In this document: piece by piece, positions 24,596 through 36,000 of the stretch | Position numbering within the stretch: the first letter of the stretch is position 1 | Layout: each line of letters starts with the position of its first letter | From: Gentiana macrophylla | Lineage: Eukaryota > Streptophyta > Magnoliopsida > Gentianales > Gentianaceae | DNA length: 64,000 nt | Direction of reading: 5' to 3' | NCBI GenBank assembly: GCA_026214975.1 | Contig: CM047805.1 | Span: 190,535,620 to 190,599,619 of the forward strand | Notes under the pieces: generated by a model | Database searches by the model: none | What the model saw: only the letters and a program-made list of their open reading frames with translations | What the model was told of the DNA's origin: nothing | Made by a program: the position numbers and the translations under genes

Positions 24596-25080
24596 AAAAG
24601 AAAACTAGGGGAGATTGTTTTGGATAAATGATTAGACTCTACAGAAGAATATGCATATTCATAAACATGCTTTAAAGAAAACGATATTGTTGTAGCTCTT
24701 CAAATTCAATCCTGATTTGTTTGCAAAGACTGATGGTGTTTGTTTAAGTTTTCGTATATGAACTACAAAGCGAAAAAACTAGAAAGGTGCCTCAAATCGA
24801 ATGTAAAGTTATGTCAAGTTTAGATTACATGAATGAAACGGACTGAAACTGACTATTGCATTGATCATTTGTCGCCTGTTTAATATTAAAGTTTAGTCGA
24901 GTTCAAGTTCAAAGTAACTTAAAGACCATTTCGAGTTGAATTCTAACTTGAACCATTCTCAAGTTATTCACGAGTATACAACTTGCTTACGATCCTACTT
25001 AAAACCTAAAGCTATAATCAACAATTATGTCAAATCCTTATAAACCCACATTAATACATGGTAATTCTTTCATGGTTTCT
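24596..25080. other. Transporter 3' flank
   Basis: 3' untranslated and downstream sequence with no gene signal. Sequence at about 24890-24970 is rich in GAGTTCAAGTTCAA-like strings. Confidence 0.4.
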
Positions 25081-25119
25081 CTGTTGCAGTCTGTTCAACG
25101 TGGATGAATACAGGGCCGT

Positions 25120-25950
25120 AGTGAGTTTCAAATTAAAATCAAATGTGTGGGTTACGATTAAGTCATCCATTAATCTGATGCAATAAATAACTAGAAAAAA
25201 TTTCACTCTCTCTCGTGAAACATCACAGACTTTAATGTCTCAGCTCCTAACGTCTTCTCCTTTCCTCTTCTATGAAATATATTAGTTTAGAAATCAATCG
25301 ACTGATTTCTCCTCCTCTTTCACCAAAACGACTTCATCTTTAAATCAAAATCAAATTGTGAAACTCACCCTACAAGAGTATTAGGAATCTGTGACGGTTG
25401 AGCTCAATTATTAAGATGATGTTACGGTGCCATGAGGTAATCATGAAGAATGTTCTTTTAAAGTAGGGTGATTTTTGCATGATTAATCCATTTGAGGAGT
25501 TATACAGTATAAATGAATGCGAATGCGCGAGTTTGAATTGATTAAAGCTGCGTGGTCCCGTCCAACGTTTTACTCATGAGCGAATTATTTAGGGAAGAAT
25601 TTTCCATAGGTATTTCTTCACTGAATTCTCAGTTTGTATTATGTGCCGCATGAATGAATTTGGGCCATGGCAGTTTAAATTAAATTCAAATTAATGTGGA
25701 TTACGATTAATTCAGCGTGAGTCTACCGGTGTAAATAAAGTAACTAGGAAAGAAATTTTTTCTCATGAAACATAAGAGACTTTAATGTCTCGGCTCTAAC
25801 ATCTTATTTCTTTTCTCTTCTATGAATATCTTCTTTTTGCAAGGGTATTAGAAATCTCCGTGACCGGTCACAGCTCAATTATTAAGACAATATTCGGTGA
25901 CATGAGGCGATGTTATGGTGAAATGAGGTAGAAGTAATGAAGAATATCCC
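25120..25950 (+). repeat. Direct duplication, two diverged copies of about 300 bp
   Basis: Copy 1 starts near 25120 and copy 2 near 25665. Shared strings in order: GTGG(G/A)TTACGATTAA, AATAACTAG(A/G)AA, CATGAAACAT-like, GACTTTAATGTCTC(A/G)GCTC, CTCTTCTATGAA, GTATTAG(G/A)AATCT, and AGCTCAATTATTAAGA. No coding capacity. Confidence 0.75.
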
Positions 25951-26099
25951 TTCATTGTATTTGCATATAAGTTACGTCAAGCGACATTTTATTTAATCAA
26001 AATTATCTATTCATGTCCCTAAATGAATGACTATACATATTACTTCATTCAATTTTTTAATATGTGCATGTCTAGTATAAATATATAGTAAGGTTAGTA

Positions 26100-26122
26100 T
26101 TTTTTTTTTTTTTTTTTTTTTT
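26100..26122. repeat. poly(T) tract, 23 nt
   Basis: A T run about 310 bp before the LINE. The sequence between (26123-26433) looks like the remnant of another minus-strand retroelement tail, but nothing in it could be identified. Confidence 0.9.
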
Positions 26123-26555
26123 GGGAACGCTTAGTTTTGTTGTCGATTGATGGATGGACCAGAGAATCAGTAATACGTTGGCGAACTATCGAAATTTTTG
26201 GGGATTTTTATCTTTTGTTTCTGTGACTCATTGGGCTTTCTATCTATTTGTTGATGTTGTTGTTTGTTTGTGGTTCCGGCGGTGCGGGAGCTTCGATCAG
26301 GGTTAGTCCGGTTGTTTATGAAAATCTTAAGATGTGCGCCCGGTTTTATTAATCCCGGACTTACACGGATTATTGGTAATAAAACTTTTACGTCCTTTGT
26401 GTAAAAAAATTAAAAAAAAAAACTTTAGGCATAAACTTATAAAGCTGATTTAAATGTGCGTAAAAAAAAGCCTGTAATTCTCTCTCTAGCTGAGAGCTTT
26501 CTCCTCTTTTTTAGAGTTTTCTACTCCTCTAGGTTCCATCTAGCCTCCTTGGCTA

Positions 26556-28082
26556 ATGGAGAAGGAAGAAATCAATCCTTTTACTGAACTGTCCTTAAAA
26601 GATGTCCACACCACAACTACAAACATCAACAAAGCGAGATATCACACATGGAGTCAGCAAAGCTCAAATAGTTTACTTGGGAAGTTCATCTCTACTAAAG
26701 ATATACAAGCCAAAAACTACAAATCTGCAATGGAAAAGTCTGAGGCTACATCCAAGTTCAAATGCATCAAATTAAGGAGAATTTCTATCAGGTCGCTTGT
26801 TTGACAACAAGGAAGATCTGGAAAAGAGTCCTAAGCGATGGACCATGGTGCTTTGACAACATTCTCTTGGTCTTGAAGAGATGGAAGCGAGGCTCGATTA
26901 AAAAGTGAGGAATTTCATGAAACTCATTTACGGATTCAAGTTTGAGAGTGCCCAACTTATGTCCATCTTGTTGAAGTGGGGAAAAAAATGCGCAAAAGGA
27001 CCTTATGAATTTGCACGTTTATCGGTCGTGAAGATTTCAACACCAATCAACTTATGTTCGAGTTTAGAGCTGCAGTAGCATTGACAAACCTACACCACAA
27101 ATGCTCAATCTTGTCCTTGAAGATTCCACCCTCATCCCACTTTTCAAATATGAGCCTCCTCACTCATACATTATTTTGTGGTCATATTAGCCATATAGCC
27201 AAAAGCATGTCCCAGTCCGAGAAGAATTTCTTTAGAAGATGAAGAGCTATTTGATTATGGAACACATGTGAATGCTAAAAAAATACAAAGCTAATTGAAG
27301 AAGTGAGACCACATGATATGGAACTACAACTTTGTTGAAGAATCCCGACAACCCGGCTGCGTCCTCATCCACCCAGAAGCTATGGTGAAACACTGCACAA
27401 CAAGACAAAAACCAAATTCGACTTTTACATGGTGCAGCAAGCCACAAAGGTCAAACTTTGACAACCCCACAATCTCAACCCCACCCTCCACACACTTGAA
27501 AAGATTCCTTATCCTCCATCAACTAGTATGCCGAGAACCCAAAACCACAAAATGACAACTAGACCCTGACCACCTTTTACTGCGCCTCTCTCTTTGTCCT
27601 CTCAATCACCTTTACTACTCTGCCAAACACACCAACCCCAAAATTGTAACCTTAAACCAATTAACTCCGTCAAAGTCAAATCCAGCTGCTTTTGAGACCA
27701 AAAACACATTTCTCGACCCAATCTTGAGACAACAACTCATGAACCACAATCCCGTGACCGCCAGACCTATCGTCACCCAATACCACGAGCTCTCAAAGTT
27801 GAACAAGCTTACTCAACATAAGACTCCCAACCTTTGCTCACCACCAATTCAGGAAATTCCAAACATCATAAAGCTAAGCCCTCGGCCCAAATCGACCCTA
27901 TCAACCACAAAAAATATGTACTATAAAAGCACCCATGAGTTCTAGAGGAATCCTCGATGATATATCCAACTTTGAACCACTGTCTTGGAAAGAGGAAGAA
28001 TGGAGGATGATGAGGCCTCCCAAGAAGAAACAAGTGAAAACAGCGATAAGGTGGAGTGCTGCTCTGCAGCTCCACGAAGACT
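26556..28082 (+). pseudogene. LINE ORF1 (DUF4283 / zinc-knuckle type), broken
   Basis: The ATG at 26556 begins MEKEEINPFTELSLKD. At about 26825-26890 the frame reads DGPWCFDNILLVLKRWKRGS, the hallmark 'GPW-x-F-x(3)-L-x-L-x-RW' of the DUF4283 domain in plant L1 ORF1 nucleic-acid-binding proteins. At about 27145-27240 it reads FKYEPPHSY-like sequence and CGHISHIAKSM, the position of the CCHC zinc knuckle that normally follows 'YE-LP-FCY-CG-IGH'. The rest (27300-28050) is proline-, threonine- and asparagine-rich, a typical linker. Several frame changes and stops are present. Confidence 0.8.
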
Positions 28083-31000
28083 ATGAATATTATTTGTTGG
28101 AGCTACTGAGGGCTTGGGCAACCAGCCAGTGATTCTAGTCTTAGAAACACAGTGCGAGACTCTTCTCCCTTCCTCTTATTTATGCGAAACAAAGCTCTCA
28201 TCAGCCCGACAATGACAAACATTAGGTTAAAACTTGGGTTTGCCTCTGGTTTCCACGTCATTAGCGAGGAAACTAGAGAGGAGGACTCCGCTTTTGTATT
28301 GGAATGACTCCACTTACGTGCGGTACTCAGCGACTCCTTGGATTCATCCGACTCTATAGTCACCTTTAATAACAAAACCTTGAGTTCCTTGGTTTTATGG
28401 AAATCGATCATGCTCTTGAACCTGACACTTGGACCGCTTTTAAGAAGGCGCATTGTTTCAAACCTACATTTGCCTTTGTCTTTGGTGATTTTAACGAAAT
28501 TTTGCATCTGAGACGAGAAAAGCGGTTCTATGTCAAGCGAATACGATGGAAAACTTTAGGAAAGCTTTGGAAGATTGTGAACTCTATGACTTGGGATATA
28601 GTGGTGCCAAATTTACATGGGACAATGGTTGGCATCTTTGGGAATGTAAAGGCAAGACTAGATAAGTGCTATGGCTAACCGGGCTGGACCAATCTGTTTC
28701 TGAATTTAGTATTTACCCGCCTTCTACTGACTAAGTGACCATATTCTATTCTCATTTCCAACCTGACCTATGTAAAGAAAGGTGCAAAGGTTAGGAGTAA
28801 GCGTCCACTAGATTTGACCACTGTGGCTTGAGACCCTCGATGCTTGGATATCTGCGAGATACGTGTGGAGCAGATCAACTCATACGATTGCTCTTGGCTT
28901 GTGCACAAGGAATAAGAGGCACAGAGATTCCACTTTGTAGTTGGAGTTCAGAAAGTATGGCAAGCTTAAGAGGAAGATTAGTAAGCAGAGACAATCTTAG
29001 CTGGCCTTCAACTTGAGATAATCCGGACATTAAAAAAGAAAGGACATGATGAAAGAGTTGGATCTTCTACTTAATATGCAAGAAGATTTACGGAAGCGAG
29101 GAGGGGAGATGTGAGTGGTTAAAGTGCAGGGGCGAAACACTACTGATTTCCATGTTAAGGCCACCCGAAGAAGCGAGGCAAAAAATCACATTGCTTCCAC
29201 GACCAGAGGAAGGATGCATTCTTGAACTGATGGGCGAGGAATTATGCAAGGAACTTTTACTCTGTCTGTTTTCTTCTTATGCGGGCAATCGGTCCCATAA
29301 TAATACGGAGAACCTGCATCTCAACAAAATTGATGTGACCCATGAATTCCTTCCTTTTGGAACCCTTCCACAGGCCAGAAGTTCAAGCTCTCAAACAGCT
29401 CCCGGTAGGAAAAGTCTGAAAGTCTGACCAGTGTATGCCATACATATTTACTGCTGGCTCTTGGAATCTTTACAAGAATGACATCACTTTTACCCTTTGT
29501 GCTCAAAGTTTTTAAATAATGGGGCGATTTTTGAGATATCAGTGATACGCTATTACGCTTGATTCCCAGAGACCAACCAGGCTTGTACCCTCAAAGATTT
29601 CAGGACCTATAAGTCTTAGCAACAACTTGTTTACAAGATTATCTCAAGGTATGGCTAATAGACTCGAAATTACCTCGATGCGAGTCATTGATCCTTCTCA
29701 GTGCCTTCGGAAAGGTAGACTTGTGCCGATAATGCTATAGGCTGCTTTTGAGGCCTTTCACCTCTTAATGGTGCGGAAAAAGGAAAGTCGACAAATGGCC
29801 ATCAAACTAGACATGGTTAAGGCCTTTTGAGATTGGAATGGGATTATATCTACCGGATTCTCGAAGAGAATGAACTATCTGTGAAGTTTGTGGAGCTTAT
29901 CATGAGATGCATCACTCGCCTCCTCTTCGTGTCTTAGTTAATGGGAAACCTTCCAGCTTGATTCGGACCCACCGTGGCATTAGGCGGGGATCCTCTTTCC
30001 CCCGCTTCATCTTTATCATCACCTTCTCGGAAGGTCTCACGGCTTTAATTAAGCGATCAATCTAGATGGTAACCTATCTCAGCTTTGATTTGCGATGGAC
30101 CTTGCTTATCACTTCTTTTTGCGAGATGATTGTATCCTCTTTGCTAAAGTGACATCAACAATGCTTTGGAGATCAAAAGAATCCTAAGTTGTTATGAAAA
30201 CTTGGTAGCCAGCAGGTAAATCTTGCTAAGTCAAATTGCTACTTGATAGATTCAGCTACTATGATCTAAAGATGATATCATTCAGGACTCTTGGCATATC
30301 ATTGGACAATCCAATGGGAAATATCTGGGCCTTCCACTTTCTTATTGGGAAATCTAGATATGAGGTTTTTAAGTACATAAAGGATAAAAAAAAATGGAAA
30401 AGAGGTGGTAGTTTGGAGATCTATGTACCTCATTCGTCTTTGGGAAAGGAAGTCCTTATCAAGCGATTATTCAGGCTATTCTACTTATGTTATCACGTGT
30501 TTTCACCTCAAGCTTTGAGACTTATCAATGATATTATCACTATGGTAAGAGCGATTACGGTGGGATAAGGATGGTGACGAGAAATCCATTGCTGGTTATC
30601 ATGGGAAAAAATTTGCAAGCTTTAAAGCACAGAGGATGGGGTTCAAGGACATTAATCTTTTTAATAAGGCCATGCTTGCTAAGCAGTCTTTGGAGACTAG
30701 TCCAGTCTGCGAGAGCTCCTGGTCGATTACTATAATGAAATTCAAGTATCATAAGCTGCTTCATTCTTGGATGCGAGTGGAAACCCAGACACTTAACTTC
30801 GTTTGGAGAAGTATCTGACGCAGGTGGGAATTTATTCTGATGCGGTATGAGATGGTCGATGGGAGGAGAGATTGTATCGACATTTGGGACCAACCACAGA
30901 TTCATTTGGAACCAAAATTTTGTTATCTCGAAAACATTGACGAATACGCTTTGGTCTTATCTTGTGAATCTGATTTCGTTGATAATGAATGAGTGGAAGA

Positions 31001-32000
31001 AATCCTTAATTGAATTTCTCTTTCACGCCCCGTGAAGACGGATGCCGTTCAATCTATTCTAACCAAACACATTACCAGGACCGTCTCATTTAGCCTTTAC
31101 TCGAAGAAAATTATCTATGATGTTAGAAGTGCGGATATAGGTTGTACTTAAGATGAAGCAAAATGAGTTGTGTCTTTGGGAATCATCAGCGATATAGCTA
31201 ACAAGAAGGCACAGAATTATCGTAGTTCGGTGAAAGTCCTCCCAAAGATCAAAGCGTTCATGTGGAAGGTTGCCTCGAACTCCGCTCCCGATCGGTCTGA
31301 ACCTCGAATTAGGCGTATGTCGGATGGTTTTGTCGATTTGCCGATCGGCCAGGAATCGCCGGCGGCATTAGCTTCTTCTCGCGCCGCTTGGATAAAAGAG
31401 TTACGGAAAAGCGGCTCACACTTTCTCACGGTTAACCTGGATGCGGCTAACTCCTTCATCGATTTACGCCTCTTCCTGGCACTTTTAATAATAGAACACA
31501 AATTAGGATCTCCTTTTTACCAATTTGTGGTTCATTTGGCTAGAAACGCCACAATACAACCTTCAAAGCCAGCGCCGCCCATTGTGAGAATCTAAATCTT
31601 CTGCTTGGATCCTATGCTGCTCAAATTTCAAAGGCAGCTAGTATTGATGAAAATATTAATGGCCCGAACCATTACCATCGCGATGGACCAAACCACCATC
31701 ACGGGTGCATCAAGGCGAATGTGGATCACGGTTTAGGGCGGAATTGGTACAATCGAGATTATAATCGAGAAGTTGCGAAGGCTCTCTCATCTCGGCCTTC
31801 TCGCTTAAACTTAGGCTCTGTTGCATCTGTGGAGCATGTGGAATGTCTTGCCATTCTACATGGCACTCTTGAATCTGCGAGGAATTTGGGGCGGAAAAAT
31901 TCTCGTTGAATGCGACTCGGCACTCAGCAGTAGCAAGGCGAACTCACGATGAAGATGATCTCTCTCGCTTTGGCATCATTGGAGGCGGGGATTTAAAAGC
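28083..32000 (+). pseudogene. LINE ORF2: endonuclease, reverse transcriptase, RNase H, broken
   Basis: Starts MNIICWSY then TGA then GLG, where plant L1 ORF2 normally has MNIISWNCRGLGNP, so the premature stop falls at the Arg position. Endonuclease: FVFGDFNEILH (about 28478) and the RLDKCYG end at 28678. Reverse transcriptase: IPRDQPGL/TNQACTLKDFRPISLSN-like sequence from about 29558, FRACVKGRLVTDNA-like sequence near 29710, DDCILFAK at about 30127. Then INLFNKAMLAKQS at about 30645, LPKIKAFMWKVASNSAP at about 31240 (the zf-RVT region) and RNase H-like sequence (VECDSAL) at about 31900. Multiple indels and stops. This enzyme set nicks target DNA and copies the element RNA at the break. Confidence 0.85.
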
Positions 32001-32398
32001 GAGCTTGCAAGTACTTTCAGTCTTGTAGTTTATATTTTGTGAGTAGAAGTTGTAATTACCAGGTGAGTGGGTTAGCAAAGTAGGAGTTCCTACCACTGCA
32101 GGAAAAGTCAGGTTGTTATGGTGGGGAATTAATCCCCAAAACCTATCATCTCTGCTTTGTTTTGTAGGACATTTGAATATTAATATATTTTCCGTTTCAA
32201 AAAAAAAAAAAACTTATAAAGGCTAATAATGAAATCTGTTTGTTTTTAACGCCAGGTAAAACCGAAACTCCATTCCGAAAAAAACCAAAAACAAATATAA
32301 TAGAGAGGCAGAGGAATCAGTCGAATATAATAGGGCGGAATACGGCTGCTGTCGGAGAAGACGGCGGAATAAGAGCGGAGCGGTCGGACGGCAACAAA

Positions 32399-32449
32399 AT
32401 GGTTAAGGAGGAAGCTAAAACACCTTCATTGTCTGCTCGGTCTGCTAAG
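32399..32449 (+). CDS. Possible first coding exon of an unidentified gene
   Basis: ATG at 32399 reads MVKEEAKTPSLSARSAK, followed by a GTTGTT donor-like site and a T-rich intron-like run. The preceding 150 bases are purine-rich, like a plant 5' untranslated leader. The continuation would fall in the 100-N gap or beyond. I do not recognise the peptide. It rests on context only. Confidence 0.25.
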
Positions 32450-32511
32450 GTTGTTTTATTTATGTTAATTTCTCTTCATTTTATATTCGAATTTTTGGTA
32501 ATAAATTTGGG

Positions 32512-32611
32512 NNNNNNNNNNNNNNNNNNNNNNNNNNNNNNNNNNNNNNNNNNNNNNNNNNNNNNNNNNNNNNNNNNNNNNNNNNNNNNNNNNNNNNNNN
32601 NNNNNNNNNNN
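32512..32611. other. Assembly gap, exactly 100 N
   Basis: A run of 100 N. The round number suggests a scaffold gap of unknown true size. It separates the LINE side from the FHA-gene side. Confidence 0.99.
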
Positions 32612-32792
32612 ATTTGCATTCTTCTTATTATATACTAGTAAAAAAGCGGCGATCCGTGGCTGCACTAACGCCATGCTAAACAAACCAACTGTGCAAATTA
32701 ATGGACATACTAAGTAGGAATACGGTACTCTACCCTTCAACAATTAACAAGAACAAAAAAAACTGAACTTCACAGAGAGGACTCTGCTTTAC

Positions 32793-32896
32793 CATGTTGT
32801 GGAGCCAGTGCAATTGAGATGACATCTCCATGACAAAGTTTTGCTTCAGGGCTGGTTTTATTCAACTTTCGAGAGTTGATGTATGTCCCATTTGTG
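32793..32896 (-). CDS. Exon of an FHA-domain protein gene (partial)
   Basis: On the minus strand this 104-bp segment reads TNGTYINSRKLNK and HGDVISIALAPQH. It is bounded by a good acceptor (TTGATTGTTTGAACTGTTGCCAG) and a GTAAAG donor. The S/T-x-NGT-x-(V/I)N followed by L-x-HGD-x-I-x-(I/L) pattern is the C-terminal half of a forkhead-associated domain, which binds phosphothreonine peptides in signalling and DNA-damage proteins. Exons upstream should lie at higher coordinates and those downstream toward or beyond the gap. A weak candidate is 34608-34652 (minus, LQIELRRFAKGPVFP between AG and GT). The gene's overall identity is unknown. Confidence 0.7.
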
Positions 32897-32899
32897 CTG

Positions 32900-35455
32900 G
32901 CAACAGTTCAAACAATCAACTGGTTACCCACAAAAACGACAATCACAAAAAGAAAAAAGTGGGCTACATTTAACTTAACATATTTTGTCAACATCCTGGT
33001 GCTCCCTTAAGTTTTTAAACAGCCAGGAATATAGTACATTAGTCAAAATTGACGAGAAATAAAATTCATCAAATCTCAAGCATACTTGGGTCGGAGCCAA
33101 AATGTGCCAACAAGGACTACTTATCACACTAAACTTTGGTCCTGCAATTCCTCATTCGAACCCTAAACGGCACAATCAAGTCAGTCCAACCTCCTCATAA
33201 ACTCTTTTTCTGCCTTCAAAAAGTACATCTTCCCATTGTTTACAAAACCTATAGTATCTCCTTCACCTCAACCAACTTCCCACCCATTTTATTCCTAGTG
33301 TGTATAAAAGGATAAACAGATAACTTCACATGAGTAGATAATCACGAGCTTTGTAATCTTGATGTATCAATTAGAAAGATGCCATAAGGTAATATGATCG
33401 TATCACATTTTTCAAAGACTCTGGGAAAGCGACAACAAGGTAAGAGAGGTTATGAAAGTGAAAAAAGGCATATTTGTGGCGCATATACTCGGGAAATAAA
33501 ATTGAATGCAGTAAAACTAAACACACAACACACAACTGCCTTTCTATTCTCGAATGGACAACCCTATAATATCCATAGCAAATGCAGATATTTGACTCCA
33601 ACATGTAAAAGAACATAGTTGATAACATACAAAGGTTGTAAGGACACACACATTCAAACCCTTCACTTCTCGCAGATTACACTACACCGTATAATCTATT
33701 AGTAAATACATAATGTTTTTTTTTATTTTTATACCTCCACAATACACAAAGACACATATCGACATGTCCTAAATTCTAGCAAAACAAATGCCAAAGATAA
33801 ATGGCACCAAGCGATGAAAGCGAAGACCAGCCTTTAAATATGGAAACGGAAAACATAACACTCAAGTGAAGCACCAAAACCCAAAAGAAGCTACATAGAA
33901 CAACAACACGAAAGTTTAATCTTTATATACATCTTGACCTTTAAAGATGGTCATACCTCAAGCATGAGGGGCAGCCGAAGGCCAAGTTTTTTTTTAGAAA
34001 ATTGTTGTATTTAAGGACAGGAAAACAGCCTATGTGCATGTGTTCAAACATAGGTTTGTTTTGCAGGAGCTATCTAACACATGGATAAGAAAGACAATAC
34101 ATAATAAAGCATATCAGTGTGACCTATCTATTCAAAAGCACTCATATATAATCGGGAGGACACAAAAGATCGCTAATAAATCCACTTAAAACATGCAAAA
34201 CACATTTCAAGACTCAGTTACATGCTGTTAGATACAACATCTAAAACATAACAATATGCAAGAAAGTATAGTGTTATTGGAGCACAGATATGCAGATGCA
34301 TCTGGAGAAAGACATTAGCCAACAAATAAACCCGAAACATGCTTTTCCCTGGTTCAAACTGGAGCAAGTGTTTTTTTTTACCCTAAACGAGGGTGAGAAG
34401 CTAAACCCCAAAAAAAAACACAATCTAAGGGTAATATCGCTTTATTTAGGCGATCGACGCCTCGTGTGTCAAAGCAAATGGCAATGGTATGACACTCATT
34501 CATAGAAACTCAAAGTAACAAACACAAATCTGGTCAAGGGAATAACTGGAAAACCAATTTCACCCAATAAAACTCCCACAAAGTAGATGAGCAAACCTGG
34601 AAAAACCGGACCTTTAGCAAATCGCCGAAGCTCAATTTGGAGCCCTGTTAGTCAAAAGGGAAAAACAACAAGACTAAGATTACGATCTGAAAGCATTAGT
34701 AAAGGTATCAAAGACCGAATAAGTTTTTTTAAAATCAAAAAAATCGAAGCTTACTTCTACTACAATCGGCTTAGGTATGGAAGAGGAGAACTTTCTCTCT
34801 GGTTTTAAAAGGATTAAGAAGAGCAACTTGTAGTTAAAGTTAAAGTACACAAATCGATCATGGGGCGTTTGACGTGAGGAGCAGGGCCAAACAAGCTTCT
34901 TGTGAGAGTAGTTTCATCTCACAGAGTGAAGGATTAGAAAAGGGTTTGGTAATTAGCGGGTTAGTTCTTGCAGGTGGTTCTGAAAGCAGGCGGTAGTAGG
35001 GTTTGGATCAAGGTTGGGAGGAGTGGAGAAGACAATAGGTAGGTGGTGTTGGATGGAAGAATTCAATGCGGTTGTTCAAGTTTTATCGAGAAATGAGGTG
35101 CAAAAGTCGTGTTTGTATAATACCAATGTATACGCTTATACCCCTACCCCCATCCCACCGGTCCTCTTCACGTGTATCAAAGAGACTTTTGTGGTTAAAT
35201 TTTGTGTACGGGAAGTTGGAGCAAGATAAATAATAATGTAGTATGTATATACACGATAGTTAGAAGAATTATTAGGTAAAAAAAAGAAGATAAAAATTAA
35301 CAATGTTATCATATAAATTACACATTATGAATGTAATAATATGTTTCCTACTGAAACTATATAGATATAGAGGAATTAAGATAGGATTTATATGAGTGAT
35401 TTGTTAAGAATGAAAAACTAATCAAAATTATTTATACGGTTTTATATCTTGTTTA
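32900..35455. other. Presumed introns / upstream part of the FHA gene
   Basis: AT-rich sequence with intron-like base composition. Apart from the weak candidate exon at 34608-34652 (minus), I could not place exons. The segment 34860-35130 is less AT-rich and could hold the 5' end, but no start codon is supported. Confidence 0.3.
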
Positions 35456-35459
35456 CAAT

Positions 35460-36000
35460 ACGGAAAAGAGGGAAAAAAAGATGTACAAAAAATAAACCTT
35501 AACCCATTCAAATATCACGTGACCGTATCGTAAGAAAGATATAGGCCGGAAGGGGAAAAACCTATCTAAAATATCACGACTATGCAAAAAGGTGATATGA
35601 ACGACACACACACAAATGTAAAAGCAAATAGGCAATATAAACCATATGCACACAAATTTAAAAAAACAGGGAAAAAAGACACAAAAAAATAAACTTTAAT
35701 ACATTGAACTATCAAATAACAATATTGCCAAAATAACGGGGGAAAAGACAACACAAAAAAATTAACACATTGAACTATCACGTAATCGTATTGTAAAGAA
35801 GATATAGGCCAGAAGAGGGAAAAACTATCTAAATCTAAAACATAACGACAATACAACAAGACGATATAAACGATACACGCACAAACTTAAAAGAAGGGGG
35901 GAAAAAAGACAAAAAAAATAATCTTTAATATATTGACATATTAAGTAACCGTATTGTAAACAAGATATAAAAACCGTAAGAAACCGAACCAGTTTTAACC
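35460..36000. repeat. Degenerate tandem repeat
   Basis: Units share GGGAAAAAAGAC, AAAAATAAACTTTAATACATTG-like, TATCA(C/A)GTAA(C/T)CGTATTGTAA, AGATATAGGCC and AAAACTATCTAAA strings. Copies start at about 35468, 35672, 35740 and 35899 with periods of about 70-205 bp. Confidence 0.7.

Larger units (their letters stand above)
26434..32221 (+). mobile_element. L1-type LINE, nearly full length, with target-site duplication
   Basis: AACTTATAAAG at 26434-26444 is repeated exactly at 32211-32221, right after a poly(A) stretch that ends the element (about 32200-32210). In between are a 5' leader, ORF1 from 26556, and ORF2 from about 28083 with endonuclease, reverse transcriptase and a C-terminal RNase H-like region. 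At about 5.77 kb it has the length of a complete plant L1. Both ORFs carry stops and frameshifts, so the copy is inactive as read. Confidence 0.88.
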
